A DNA stretch of 64,000 nucleotides from Clostridium paridis (GTDB lineage Bacteria > Bacillota > Clostridia > Clostridiales > Clostridiaceae): positions 62,001 to 126,000 of the forward strand of contig NZ_JAESWA010000024.1 in NCBI RefSeq assembly GCF_016765615.1. The letters are read 5' to 3'. Each line of letters opens with the position of its first letter. Position 1 is the stretch's first letter. This document shows positions 35,956-45,788 of the stretch, one piece after another. Under the pieces are notes generated by a model. The model had not been told where the DNA came from and made no database searches. It saw only the letters and a list, made by a program, of their open reading frames with translations. Both the position numbers and the translations under genes were made by a program.

Positions 35956-35969
35956 ATGACTTTTGTCAT
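35956..35969. promoter_or_regulatory. Palindrome, candidate response-regulator operator
   Basis: ATGAC-TTTT-GTCAT is a perfect inverted repeat just after the response regulator stop codon. A TATATA string (near 35950) could be the -10 of the ABC operon promoter. The assignment is positional. Confidence 0.4.
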
Positions 35970-35972
35970 CTT

Positions 35973-36593
35973 TTAAATACTTCCTTTTATATAATATATA
36001 GCAATTTGAGTTCTATGACTTAGATCTGTCTTATCTAGAATACTGCTTATATAATTCTTTACAGTTCCTTCAGATATAAAGAGTTTTGCTGCTATCTCTT
36101 TGTTTGATAAGCCTTCAGAAATAGCTTCCATTATTTGAAGTTCCCTTTCTGTAAATAACTCTTTATTTATACTGATTTTCTTCTCTAGTGAATCTTTTAG
36201 TTTTTCTATTATTTCACTACCATATACATGATTACCTGCTGCAACCATCTTTATTGATTGTATTATATCTTTTGGTGGTGTGCTCTTAAGCAAATAACCA
36301 GAAGCTCCATTTTTAATACCCTCTCTTATATATTCATCTTCATCAAAGGTAGTTAATATAATAATCTTAGTTTTTTTATTTTTAACCAATTCTTTTGTAG
36401 CTTCTACCCCATTTATTATTGGCATTCTAACATCTAGTAGCACAATATCTATTTCATTACTGCTACATACCTCTATAGCTTTTAAAGCATTATCACAGGT
36501 ATCTACTACCTCAATTTCATTATCCATCTTTAAAATAATTTTTAGACTTTCTCTTATTAATGCATCATCATCAACAATTAATAACCGTATCAT
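35973..36593 (-). CDS. LuxR/NarL-type response regulator
   Basis: A 206-residue regulator: a receiver with DDD at 8-10, phospho-acceptor Asp54 (IVLLDVRMP) and LLKSTPP, and a C-terminal LuxR helix-turn-helix (ELQIMEAISEGLSNKEIAAKLFISEGTVKNYISSI). A TTG at 36608 opens the frame earlier, but ATG 36593 lies 7 bases behind GGGGAG. It follows its kinase by 32 bases. The neighbouring ABC-2 exporter is the probable target. Confidence 0.94.
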   Translation of the reverse strand: MIRLLIVDDDALIRESLKIILKMDNEIEVVDTCDNALKAIEVCSSNEIDIVLLDVRMPIINGVEATKELVKNKKTKIIILTTFDEDEYIREGIKNGASGYLLKSTPPKDIIQSIKMVAAGNHVYGSEIIEKLKDSLEKKISINKELFTERELQIMEAISEGLSNKEIAAKLFISEGTVKNYISSILDKTDLSHRTQIAIYYIKGSI

Positions 36594-36625
36594 ATTATCT
36601 CTCCCCAATTCACTTTTTTTACAAT

Positions 36626-37525
36626 TTATATAGGCATTAATATGACTATTGAAAATCCACTTGATCCATCAAAAGTTATATTACCTCCCAATTCCTGAAC
36701 TCTTTGCTCCATACCAGCTATTCCTAAACCTTTTGTAATTATACTTGATCCAGTACCATTATCTTTTAGTTCTACTTTGAGCATTTTATTCATTACATGA
36801 ATATTAACCCAAAAATCCTTTGCTTTAGAATATTTTATGGCATTAGTTAATGCCTCTTTTGTATTATCAATTATTACTTTCCATTGATTATAATTTATGT
36901 TGTTTAGTTCTCCTTTAAAGCTTATATGACTATTAATTGAAGAATGCTTAAGTGCTCTATCTACTTCTAGCTTAAGTCTATTAATTCCTAATTCTTCTTT
37001 CAATGGCTTTATGTTTCGTAAAGTTATCCTTATATCTTCTATACCACTTCTTAGTACAGAAATAGTTCCTTCTAGTAACTTTTTAGACGCTTCTGTATCC
37101 TCTTCAATTATAGCTTTAGCTGCCTCTAACTGCATTAAACTTCCTGCAACTACATGTCCAATTTTATCATGCATTTGCTGCGATAGCTTATTCCTTTCTT
37201 CAAGTTGCGTTGCGTATAACACTTGTTCTTCAAAATCCTTTGAGTTCTCTACTAGTTTATTATAATAAGTTAAGTTTTTTCTAAGTTCCCTATTTTCTTT
37301 TTCTAAACTATCTGTCTTCTCTAAATAACTTTTAATTATACTTAGAGATGCATATGTAATAAATAGAAGAAGATAGAATAAAAACTTATTCTCTTTTGTA
37401 ATTACAGTCCCTAAAATACATATTAAAATCATCGACCCATACTTAACTAATTCATTAAATTCAAATAATTCTGAGATAATTTGTGAACCAAGGATTATAA
37501 AGATTGGATTGATTTTATACAACAT
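36626..37525 (-). CDS. Sensor histidine kinase, HisKA_3 type
   Basis: At least 299 residues: membrane helices, a coiled coil (about 68-115), the HisKA_3 motif with His119 in QMHDKIGHVV, and an ATPase domain (DNGTGSS, GIAGMEQRV). ATG 37525 has no good ribosome binding site, and the same frame continues upstream for 70 codons that encode four more hydrophobic segments. That extension begins at ATC 37735, directly behind AAGGAGGAGGAG, with no ATG, GTG or TTG available. The real protein is probably 369 residues with a non-standard start, or the codon is an error or mutation. It pairs with the regulator at 35973. Confidence 0.9.
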   Translation of the reverse strand: MLYKINPIFIILGSQIISELFEFNELVKYGSMILICILGTVITKENKFLFYLLLFITYASLSIIKSYLEKTDSLEKENRELRKNLTYYNKLVENSKDFEEQVLYATQLEERNKLSQQMHDKIGHVVAGSLMQLEAAKAIIEEDTEASKKLLEGTISVLRSGIEDIRITLRNIKPLKEELGINRLKLEVDRALKHSSINSHISFKGELNNINYNQWKVIIDNTKEALTNAIKYSKAKDFWVNIHVMNKMLKVELKDNGTGSSIITKGLGIAGMEQRVQELGGNITFDGSSGFSIVILMPI

Positions 37526-37807
37526 ATAAATTACTATTACTTCAAAAAATATAAATAATATTTTTAATACTTGCCTATCTAAAAGATAAAAGCCTATTGA
37601 GAAGCAGAAATAGATTAGTAAATAAAAGATAATTATTCTGTTAAACTGATCTCTATTAAATTTTATACTAATAATTAATGCATATAATGCAACTAATACC
37701 CTAAAAAAAATCGAAGAATAATTAAAAGTTTTGATTTTCTCCTCCTCCTTCTTTGCATAATTATGCTCTTGTTTTTATTATACTTGAATTCTTACAATAA
37801 GTGGTAT

Positions 37808-37841
37808 AAAAAGTAAAAAAGTCATAGAAACCCATGACTTT
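37808..37841 (-). terminator. Terminator of the DUF3298 gene
   Basis: AAAGTCAT (37818-37825) pairs with ATGACTTT (37834-37841), followed on the minus strand by TTTACTTTTT. Confidence 0.7.
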
Positions 37842-37846
37842 CTTTT

Positions 37847-38569
37847 TTATTTTAATCCATCTTTTAAAAGTTCATAAGGAATATTAAACGCAGGTATTCC
37901 ATACACATATGGTGCAATATCATATAACTGAAAATATACTTCAATTCCTTTTTGTCCTATTGTAAACCTTTGATCATCACTTATTCCCTTAAATGCCTTT
38001 CCTTCTTCAAAGAAGTTATCCTTATCTTTTTGTATCTGTTTGGTTATTTCATTATTTATAACTTTCTTGTAATCATATCCTTCTATAAACAAATCTTTTA
38101 ATTTAATTGATTTCTTATCTTTTATATTAAAATTATAAGTTTTTCTTGTAGTAATTCCATGTGCTCCCCCAGTATACTGATAAAAATCTATATAATAACT
38201 TAAATATGGACATCTGTTTAATGTGATTTTATAATTGCTTGCAACCTCAAATGGCCTAATCTCAGATAAATTGTTTTTTTTCATATCTTCTTTATATTTT
38301 ACAGATAAATCTTTTAAATCTGATATCCACACTTCAATATCATTACTCAAATCACTATTAATGCTACTAATAAATTCATTTTTCTCATCTACTAAATATG
38401 GATACTTTAATTCCCCTTTTATCATCTCTTCATCTATTTTTTTAAGTTCCTCTCTAAACTTAACAACCTGACATCCCGGAGAATTATCCACAGCTTTTTC
38501 CACAGCACTCACTTTAATACAACTTAACATAAACAGACAAATTATGCTAATCACTCCTATTTTCTTCAT
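37847..38569 (-). CDS. Secreted DUF4163/DUF3298 (RsiV-like) protein
   Basis: A 240-residue exported protein. The signal peptide (1-22) ends in VSA, a signal peptidase I site. The body carries a DUF4163-like region with NRCPYLSYYIDFYQYTGGAHG and the DUF3298 part with FNIKDKKSIKLKDLF and IAPYVYGIPAFNIPY. The same domains form the extracellular part of the anti-sigma factor RsiV, which senses lysozyme. Here no cytoplasmic anti-sigma part and no sigma factor gene are present, so it may be a free lysozyme- or wall-binding protein. That link is inference. Confidence 0.85.
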   Translation of the reverse strand: MKKIGVISIICLFMLSCIKVSAVEKAVDNSPGCQVVKFREELKKIDEEMIKGELKYPYLVDEKNEFISSINSDLSNDIEVWISDLKDLSVKYKEDMKKNNLSEIRPFEVASNYKITLNRCPYLSYYIDFYQYTGGAHGITTRKTYNFNIKDKKSIKLKDLFIEGYDYKKVINNEITKQIQKDKDNFFEEGKAFKGISDDQRFTIGQKGIEVYFQLYDIAPYVYGIPAFNIPYELLKDGLK

Positions 38570-38699
38570 TTTTCTACCTCCTCAAAAATATTATTAACAT
38601 ATTATTTGTTTCTATTTGTCTATTATTAACATACTAATTAACAACTTATACACATATAATCCACAGTTTTTGTGAATAACTATTAATATCTTTATAAAC

Positions 38700-38728
38700 T
38701 TTATTTAATATGCTTTCCTTGCTATAAT
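38700..38728 (+). promoter_or_regulatory. Probable promoter of the polysaccharide deacetylase
   Basis: TTTATT (38700-38705), 17 bases and TATAAT (38723-38728), 30 bases upstream of the ATG. The -35 is weak. Confidence 0.45.
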
Positions 38729-38758
38729 ATAATTATGTAAAACTAAGGGGGATTCACA

Positions 38759-39658
38759 ATGAAAAACAAGCGAAACATTTTAAAAGTTATTATTGTGTTA
38801 TTAATAATTGATGTTGCATTATGTGTTTATGGATTCGTAAATTCAAATAATTCCAAAAAATCTTCTACGGCAACTCTTTCGGATAACGTTAATACAACTG
38901 CTAAAACAACTATCGATACCACAACAACTTCTCCAGCAAAAGAGGAACCTACAAAAGAAGAACCTGTAAAAAAAGATCGATTTGAAGGAAAAAAATTAGT
39001 TATTCCTAAGGATATTCCTGTTTTATGCTATCATGCTTTTGGTGATGATAAGTCAGACTTATTCGTAACTGCTGCAAAGTTTAAAGAACAACTAGAATAC
39101 TTAAAAAATAATGGCTATTTTACATTAACTATTGATGAATTTAGTGATTATATATTAAATAAAAAACCTGTTCCTGAAAAATCAGTTTTAATCACTATTG
39201 ATGACGGTTATCTTAACAATTATCAAATAGCATATCCTATTTTAAAAGAACTAGGTATGAACGCAACTATTTTTATAATAACATCTGGGGTAGGAGACAA
39301 TGGTTATTATATGACCTCTGCTCAATTAGTTGAAATGTCTCAGAATGGTATTGATATTGGTTCTCATACTACAAACCATCAAGAACTTGACAAACTTAGT
39401 TATGCTGAACAGCTAAAAATAGCAAAAGACTCTAAAGCTGATTTAGAAAAAATTATTGGTAAGCCAATTAACACTTTTTGTTATCCATTCGGTAAATATA
39501 ATCAAGATACAAAGAAAGCTGCAAAAGATGCTGGATACTCTTTATCCTTTAATCTAGGTGGAGGAACAGCAGATTTAAATGATAATCCAGAAAATATTGA
39601 TAGAGTTGCAGTTCTTGGCAAATATGACATGAATAAATTTGTATCATTATTAAAATAA
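38759..39658 (+). CDS. Polysaccharide deacetylase (NodB domain), membrane-anchored
   Basis: A 299-residue extracytoplasmic deacetylase of the CE4 family. An N-terminal membrane helix (about 8-27) is followed by a Ser/Thr/Lys/Glu-rich linker (30-80). The NodB fold starts at PVLCYHAFG and contains the catalytic and metal residues Asp148-Asp149 (TIDDGY) and His203/His207 (SHTTNH), and FCYPFGKYN. The substrate is probably peptidoglycan GlcNAc or another surface polysaccharide. It is a single gene between its own promoter and a terminator; it starts ATG behind AAGGGGG. The neighbouring secreted DUF3298 protein is divergent. Confidence 0.93.
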   Translation: MKNKRNILKVIIVLLIIDVALCVYGFVNSNNSKKSSTATLSDNVNTTAKTTIDTTTTSPAKEEPTKEEPVKKDRFEGKKLVIPKDIPVLCYHAFGDDKSDLFVTAAKFKEQLEYLKNNGYFTLTIDEFSDYILNKKPVPEKSVLITIDDGYLNNYQIAYPILKELGMNATIFIITSGVGDNGYYMTSAQLVEMSQNGIDIGSHTTNHQELDKLSYAEQLKIAKDSKADLEKIIGKPINTFCYPFGKYNQDTKKAAKDAGYSLSFNLGGGTADLNDNPENIDRVAVLGKYDMNKFVSLLK

Positions 39659-39663
39659 AAAAT

Positions 39664-39703
39664 ATAAGAGGATAAAAAGATTCCTATCTTTTTATCCTCT
39701 TAT
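39664..39703. terminator. Bidirectional terminator, 18-bp stem
   Basis: A perfect 18-bp stem (39664-39681 with 39686-39703) around a TCCT loop. It overlaps the stop codon of the CheY-like gene. Confidence 0.85.
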
Positions 39704-40083
39704 TGATTATCTCTTTTAATTTCTTGTATTATTTTTGTTGTTTTATCCAAAATAAAATCAGGATCGAAAGGTTTAGTTATATATAAATCTATATTATACA
39801 TTTCAGCTCTTCTTATATCCATTTCAGAACCTTTTGCCGTAAGTAATATTACTCTCATGTTATCATACTCTTTATGTGTGTGTATAATCTCTAAAACTTC
39901 ATATCCATCAAATTCTGGCATCATCACGTCAAGAAAAACAATCTCTGGATTTTCTTCTGAAATTGCATGTAAAGCTTCTTCTCCATTACTGGCAAAAAGT
40001 AAATCAATTCCTTCTATATCCTCCAATGTTTGTTCCATTAGCATTCTAATAGGAAGCTCATCATCAGCTACTAATACTTTCAT
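39700..40083 (-). CDS. Single-domain (CheY-like) response regulator
   Basis: A 127-residue receiver domain without output domain: DDE at 7-9, phospho-acceptor Asp in VFLDVMMPE (about 52), Thr in LLTAKG and Lys in YITKPF. It overlaps the upstream kinase gene by 20 bases, so both are one translationally coupled unit. Output must be by protein-protein contact, phosphorelay or inhibition of another system. No chemotaxis gene is nearby. Confidence 0.92.
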   Translation of the reverse strand: MKVLVADDELPIRMLMEQTLEDIEGIDLLFASNGEEALHAISEENPEIVFLDVMMPEFDGYEVLEIIHTHKEYDNMRVILLTAKGSEMDIRRAEMYNIDLYITKPFDPDFILDKTTKIIQEIKRDNQ

Positions 40084-41056
40084 TTCCTAATGCATCTCCT
40101 TTATATATGGGTAAAGTAAAATAGAAACGACTTCCTTTTCCTTCTTGGCTAGTAACTCCAATAGTTCCCCCTTGAAGTTCTACAAGATTTCTACTTATAT
40201 ATAGCCCTAAGCCAGTGCCCTTGGGTTTATTTCCATCTCCATTTTCAACTTGTTTAAATTTCTCAAATATAACACCTAAATATTTTTCATCAATTCCAAC
40301 CCCATTATCAATTACACTAACCTCTATAAATTCATCATTAAGCTGTTTTGCCTTCACATTAATTTTCCCACCTATTGGTGTGAACTTAAGACTATTACTT
40401 ATAAGATTAATAATTATTTGCAATATTTTTTCTTCATCTCCCCAGACATTTTGAATTCCTACTTCTATGTCCTCTTCTACTTCTATTTCTTTTTCTTGTG
40501 CTAGGGAGTAGGTAGCTAATATCCCTTTTACTATTGTTTGTCCTATAACTAAGGACTCTCTTCTTAGCATTTCATTTCCCGACTCAATTTTTGTAATATC
40601 TAGAATATTTTCTATCATAGAAGAAAGTCTCTCTGCTTCCGTAATAATAATATCTAGATTAACTTTTATTAGTTCTTTATTATAATAAATTTTTTCATCT
40701 AAAAATTCATTTTTTTCTAATTCTGGAACTATAAATTTTAAAAACTTTTTTCTTATAATCTTTGTAAATCCTAGTATAGATGTAAGAGGAGTTCTCAATT
40801 CGTGAGATATTAAGGATAGAAAATCATTTTTAATATTATCTAATTTTTTGTATTTTTCCTCTTCATATAAGTACTTTTCATGTAATAAATTTATCTCTTT
40901 TATTAACTTTTCATTTTCTCTTTGTAATCTTCTTATCCCTTTTAATAAATATAACATAATAGAAACTATAAATACACACATCAAAAGTGTAATTAGTGTA
41001 TTTAATCCATTATTAATTTTTATATTTAAAGCATCTAATAGCATCATATATACCAT
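40064..41056 (-). CDS. Sensor histidine kinase, HisKA type
   Basis: A 330-residue kinase with one N-terminal membrane helix (about 20-42), a coiled coil (45-75), HisKA box SLISHELRTPLTSI, and HATPase_c with NLISNSLKFTP, DNGVGI and GTGLGLYISRNL. There is no obvious extracellular sensor domain; the signal may be read in the membrane or by partners. It is followed by a CheY-like protein with overlapping reading frames. Confidence 0.93.
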   Translation of the reverse strand: MVYMMLLDALNIKINNGLNTLITLLMCVFIVSIMLYLLKGIRRLQRENEKLIKEINLLHEKYLYEEEKYKKLDNIKNDFLSLISHELRTPLTSILGFTKIIRKKFLKFIVPELEKNEFLDEKIYYNKELIKVNLDIIITEAERLSSMIENILDITKIESGNEMLRRESLVIGQTIVKGILATYSLAQEKEIEVEEDIEVGIQNVWGDEEKILQIIINLISNSLKFTPIGGKINVKAKQLNDEFIEVSVIDNGVGIDEKYLGVIFEKFKQVENGDGNKPKGTGLGLYISRNLVELQGGTIGVTSQEGKGSRFYFTLPIYKGDALGNESISS

Positions 41057-41144
41057 CCTATTATCCTTACTTTTGTTTATATATTATTATATACCCTACT
41101 ATATTTATCGTAATAGTAGTTTAAAACTTAAAAGTTATCCTGAA

Positions 41145-41177
41145 CTTTAAAATATTATAAATTCTTAAAGAGTAAAA
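41145..41177. repeat. Distant copy of repeat module
   Basis: CTTTAAAATATTATAAATTC and TTAAAGAGTAAAA repeat the right half of the elements at 6781-6873 and 7813-7899. No matching left inverted end was found here. Confidence 0.5.
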
Positions 41178-41204
41178 AAAATCCAACCTAAGGTTGGATT
41201 TTTT
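41172..41204 (-). terminator. Terminator of the beta-glucoside PTS operon
   Basis: AAAAATCCAACC (41177-41188) pairs with GGTTGGATTTTT (41192-41203), followed by a T tract on the minus strand. Confidence 0.85.
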
Positions 41205-41221
41205 GTGCTAAGTATGTTATT

Positions 41222-41539
41222 TTATTTATTTTCCTTTAAATCATTGTACATTTCAATCATTTCTTTAACTAATTCTTTAATAGTCTCTGCACTTAGCATT
41301 TGGTCTTCTGCATGCATTAATATAAGAGAAAACTCTACTTTTTCACCTGATGCTTCTTTTTGTATTAATTCAGCATGAGAGTGATGAGCTTCAACCATGT
41401 ATCCATCTGCTTCTTTTAATTTTTCAGCAGCTAATTCTTTATTTCCACCTCTAACTTCTCTTAATGCCTCAACAGCTAATGACTTAGCCATACCAACATT
41501 ACTTATAATATTAAATGCAATTAATTCCATTGGATCCAT
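41222..41539 (-). CDS. PTS lactose/cellobiose-type IIA component
   Basis: A 105-residue helical IIA protein with active-site His76 in ILMHAEDQ and the AHHSHAELIQ region. It takes phosphate from HPr and passes it to the IIB at 43887. It is the last gene of the operon GH1-IIB-IIC-ROK-IIA. ATG 41539 follows AGAGGTAATAAAT. Confidence 0.95.
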   Translation of the reverse strand: MDPMELIAFNIISNVGMAKSLAVEALREVRGGNKELAAEKLKEADGYMVEAHHSHAELIQKEASGEKVEFSLILMHAEDQMLSAETIKELVKEMIEMYNDLKENK

Positions 41540-41560
41540 ATTTATTACCTCTTTTCCTAA

Positions 41561-42451
41561 TTATTTTATAACTTTTAAATGATGATATAATGCTCCGATT
41601 AATCCTGCGTCATTTTTTAGTAAACAAGCTTCTACTTTAATTCTATGTCCAAGATCACTTAGTCCAGTAACTCTCCAACTTAATTCATTAATTAAATCTT
41701 CTCTTTGACTTACTGCTCCACCTATCAATATCTTGTCTGGATTTAAAACGTAATATAAATTATGAATTCCAACTGCTAAATGATCATAAAATTTATTTAT
41801 TTCCAGTTTAGCAATAGGATCTCCATTTTCCATAGCGTTAAATACATCTATTCCTGTCACTTTTTCTAATGGAAGTTTTTTAGCCTTTGCATATTCTTCT
41901 CTAAGGCTTAGTATTGCACCTGATCTACTTAATGTACACTCTGAAGGAATATTATTGTTTATTCCATGAGTGATCATATAACCAAATTCTCCAGCCATAT
42001 ATGTAGCACCTCTATAAAGATCCCCATTTAAGAAGCATGCTCCACCTATACCTGTACCAATTGTCATACATAGGAAATTATCATCATCTTTTGCGCTACC
42101 CTTCCATTTTTCTGCTAAAGCCACGCAATTTACATCATTCTCACCAGAAACAGGAATGTTCAATTCCTTTTCTAAATATTCCTTTATATTAAAATCATTA
42201 AAGTCTGGAATAGCTCCTCCCACTTCAATATACCCAGTAAAGCAATTAACAAAACCAGGGATGCTTAACGCAATCCCTGATATTTGTATATTCTTAAATT
42301 CATTATAAATTCTTATAATATTATCTAATATTGCCTTACCATTAAATCTATCAGTAGGAGTTTTACCTTTTTCTAAGATTTCCCCTTCTTCAGTAAGTAA
42401 ACCATACTTTAGATCGGTTCCACCTATATCAAAGCACAAATAATTTTTCAA
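41561..42451 (-). CDS. ROK-family sugar kinase (beta-glucoside kinase/glucokinase type)
   Basis: A 296-residue ROK kinase with DIGGTDLKYGLL (ATP site) and TIGTGIGGACFLNGDLYRGA. The usual Cys-rich zinc motif of ROK proteins is absent. BglK-type members phosphorylate cellobiose and other beta-glucosides with ATP; glucokinase activity on glucose released by the GH1 enzyme is the alternative. It starts with TTG behind AGGAGGAGA. It lies between the IIC and IIA genes. Confidence 0.88.
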   Translation of the reverse strand: MKNYLCFDIGGTDLKYGLLTEEGEILEKGKTPTDRFNGKAILDNIIRIYNEFKNIQISGIALSIPGFVNCFTGYIEVGGAIPDFNDFNIKEYLEKELNIPVSGENDVNCVALAEKWKGSAKDDDNFLCMTIGTGIGGACFLNGDLYRGATYMAGEFGYMITHGINNNIPSECTLSRSGAILSLREEYAKAKKLPLEKVTGIDVFNAMENGDPIAKLEINKFYDHLAVGIHNLYYVLNPDKILIGGAVSQREDLINELSWRVTGLSDLGHRIKVEACLLKNDAGLIGALYHHLKVIK

Positions 42452-42483
42452 TGGTATCTCCTCCTGAAGCTATCTAATAGTTA

Positions 42484-43800
42484 TTAAGCTTGAGCTTCGT
42501 TCTCTCTTTCAAGAGTTTTATTAGCTGCAATAACGAATGGAGTATAAACAACTGTTGCTGCTAATAAGCATAATAAACCTATTGCTAATGCTACATAGTT
42601 TCCGCCTGTTCCTAAGAATGCTATTAATGGTCCTGGAGTAGTCCAAGGAACTTGATAAGCAATCGGTGGTATAATTCCAGCTTGAATAGCTGCATAACCA
42701 ATTAGTACATTTATAACTGGTGCTAATACGAATGGTATTACTAATAATGGATTTAATACAACTGGTAAACCAAATATGATTGGTTCGTTGATGTTGAATA
42801 ATCCTGGTGCAACAGAAAGTTTGATAATATCTTTGTAATCTTCTCTCTTAGAGAAAATGAATACTGCTATTATTAATCCTAAAGTACATCCTGATCCACC
42901 GTAGTTAGCAAATGCATCGTTAACTGCCCATGTTGCATGATATGGTGCACCCCAAGCTGTTCCATGTTCGTTAACCCATTTTAAGTTTGCTTGGCCTGCT
43001 TCTGCAAATAATGGTTCTCTGATTGCTGCAACAGTATTTGGTCCATGAATACCTAAAATCCATAAGAAGTTAGATACTATTGAGAATGCTAATATTGAAC
43101 CAACGTTATTACTTAAAGCTGTTAATGGTTGTTGTAAAACTTTATAAATTAATGCGTTAATTCCATCTGGATATGCTCTAGTAATTACATAGTTAATTAC
43201 TGAGAATCCCATAGTAACAATCATTATTGGAATTAATATTGCGAAAGCTCTTGATACTGCTGGTGGTACTTCTGGTGGTAAAGTTATCTTTAACTTATCT
43301 GTCATAGAAAGTCTAGTTACAAATTCACCAACTAAAAGACCTACTACTAAAGCAACGAATAATCCTTGTGGTCCTAGGTATTGAGTTTTAAGATATCCAA
43401 CACCTTCGATGTTTACAGTGTTTGGATAAAGTATAAAGTATACTGATACTGAAGTTAAACCTGCTAATAAATCATCACCCTTCATATTTAAAGCAAGGTT
43501 TCTACCTATAAGGAAAACTACCATAACTGCAAGAATATTAGTAGAACCATTTAATACTGGTGCTAATACAGCTTGAGATGCTGATAAGTTAGGAAAAATA
43601 TCCCCTAAATGAAGTATTTTAGCTATAAATCCGTCTGGTGCTAATATAGCATTATTAATTAATACTATCATTGAACCTGCCATTGTTATTGGAAATGTTA
43701 AAATAAATGCGTCACGTATTGCAACTACGTGTCTTTGAGCATTAAGTTTAGTAGCAATTGGAACTAATAATCTTTCCATTACTGCTTCTAGTTTATTCAA
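42484..43800 (-). CDS. PTS cellobiose/beta-glucoside-type IIC component
   Basis: A 438-residue permease with about ten membrane segments, the GVNEPIIFG-equivalent FNINEPIIFGLPVV, and WILGIHGPNTV. It imports a beta-glucoside while IIB phosphorylates it. An ATG at 43815 opens the frame, but TTG 43800 sits 6 bases behind GGAGGGG and gives a family-like N-terminus (MNKLEAVMERL). A tandem 16-bp repeat lies upstream at 43828-43859. Confidence 0.92.
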   Translation of the reverse strand: MNKLEAVMERLLVPIATKLNAQRHVVAIRDAFILTFPITMAGSMIVLINNAILAPDGFIAKILHLGDIFPNLSASQAVLAPVLNGSTNILAVMVVFLIGRNLALNMKGDDLLAGLTSVSVYFILYPNTVNIEGVGYLKTQYLGPQGLFVALVVGLLVGEFVTRLSMTDKLKITLPPEVPPAVSRAFAILIPIMIVTMGFSVINYVITRAYPDGINALIYKVLQQPLTALSNNVGSILAFSIVSNFLWILGIHGPNTVAAIREPLFAEAGQANLKWVNEHGTAWGAPYHATWAVNDAFANYGGSGCTLGLIIAVFIFSKREDYKDIIKLSVAPGLFNINEPIIFGLPVVLNPLLVIPFVLAPVINVLIGYAAIQAGIIPPIAYQVPWTTPGPLIAFLGTGGNYVALAIGLLCLLAATVVYTPFVIAANKTLERENEAQA

Positions 43801-43827
43801 ATTAATCCCCTCCATCAGTTTTTGATT

Positions 43828-43859
43828 AAATTAATTTTTACCCAAATTAATTTTTACCC
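43828..43859. repeat. Tandem 16-bp duplication
   Basis: AAATTAATTTTTACCC occurs twice head to tail (43828-43843 and 43844-43859) between IIB and IIC. It probably arose by slippage. Confidence 0.7.
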
Positions 43860-43886
43860 ATTTTTTAATCTTTTAAGATTTAATTT

Positions 43887-44186
43887 TTAGATTTTTGTTA
43901 ATGCATTTTCTAAAACAGCTTTTCCATTCATTGTTCCATATAATCTCATGTCGATTACTTCAACAGGAATTCTTCCCTTAACTAAAGCATCAACTTGAGG
44001 TTTTTGGAAACGAACTTGTGGTCCAAGAAGAACCATATCAACTTGATCTACAAGTTTGCTAGCTTCTGAAACTGGCAATGCTGTTATCTCTATTTCCACC
44101 CCCTTTTCTTTTGCAGCGTCTAACATTTTATTAACTAGTAGACTTGTGGACATACCTGCTGCGCATACAAGTAAAATCTTTTTCAT
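43887..44186 (-). CDS. PTS lactose/cellobiose-type IIB component
   Basis: A 99-residue IIB protein with phospho-acceptor Cys8 in MKKILLVCAAGMSTS. The frame extends to TTG 44204, but ATG 44186 stands 8 bases behind GAAAGGGG. It is cotranscribed with the GH1 gene (27 bases upstream) and IIC. Confidence 0.95.
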   Translation of the reverse strand: MKKILLVCAAGMSTSLLVNKMLDAAKEKGVEIEITALPVSEASKLVDQVDMVLLGPQVRFQKPQVDALVKGRIPVEVIDMRLYGTMNGKAVLENALTKI

Positions 44187-44213
44187 ATAAAGGACCCCTT
44201 TCAAATATGTTAA

Positions 44214-45788
<1,575 letters not shown>

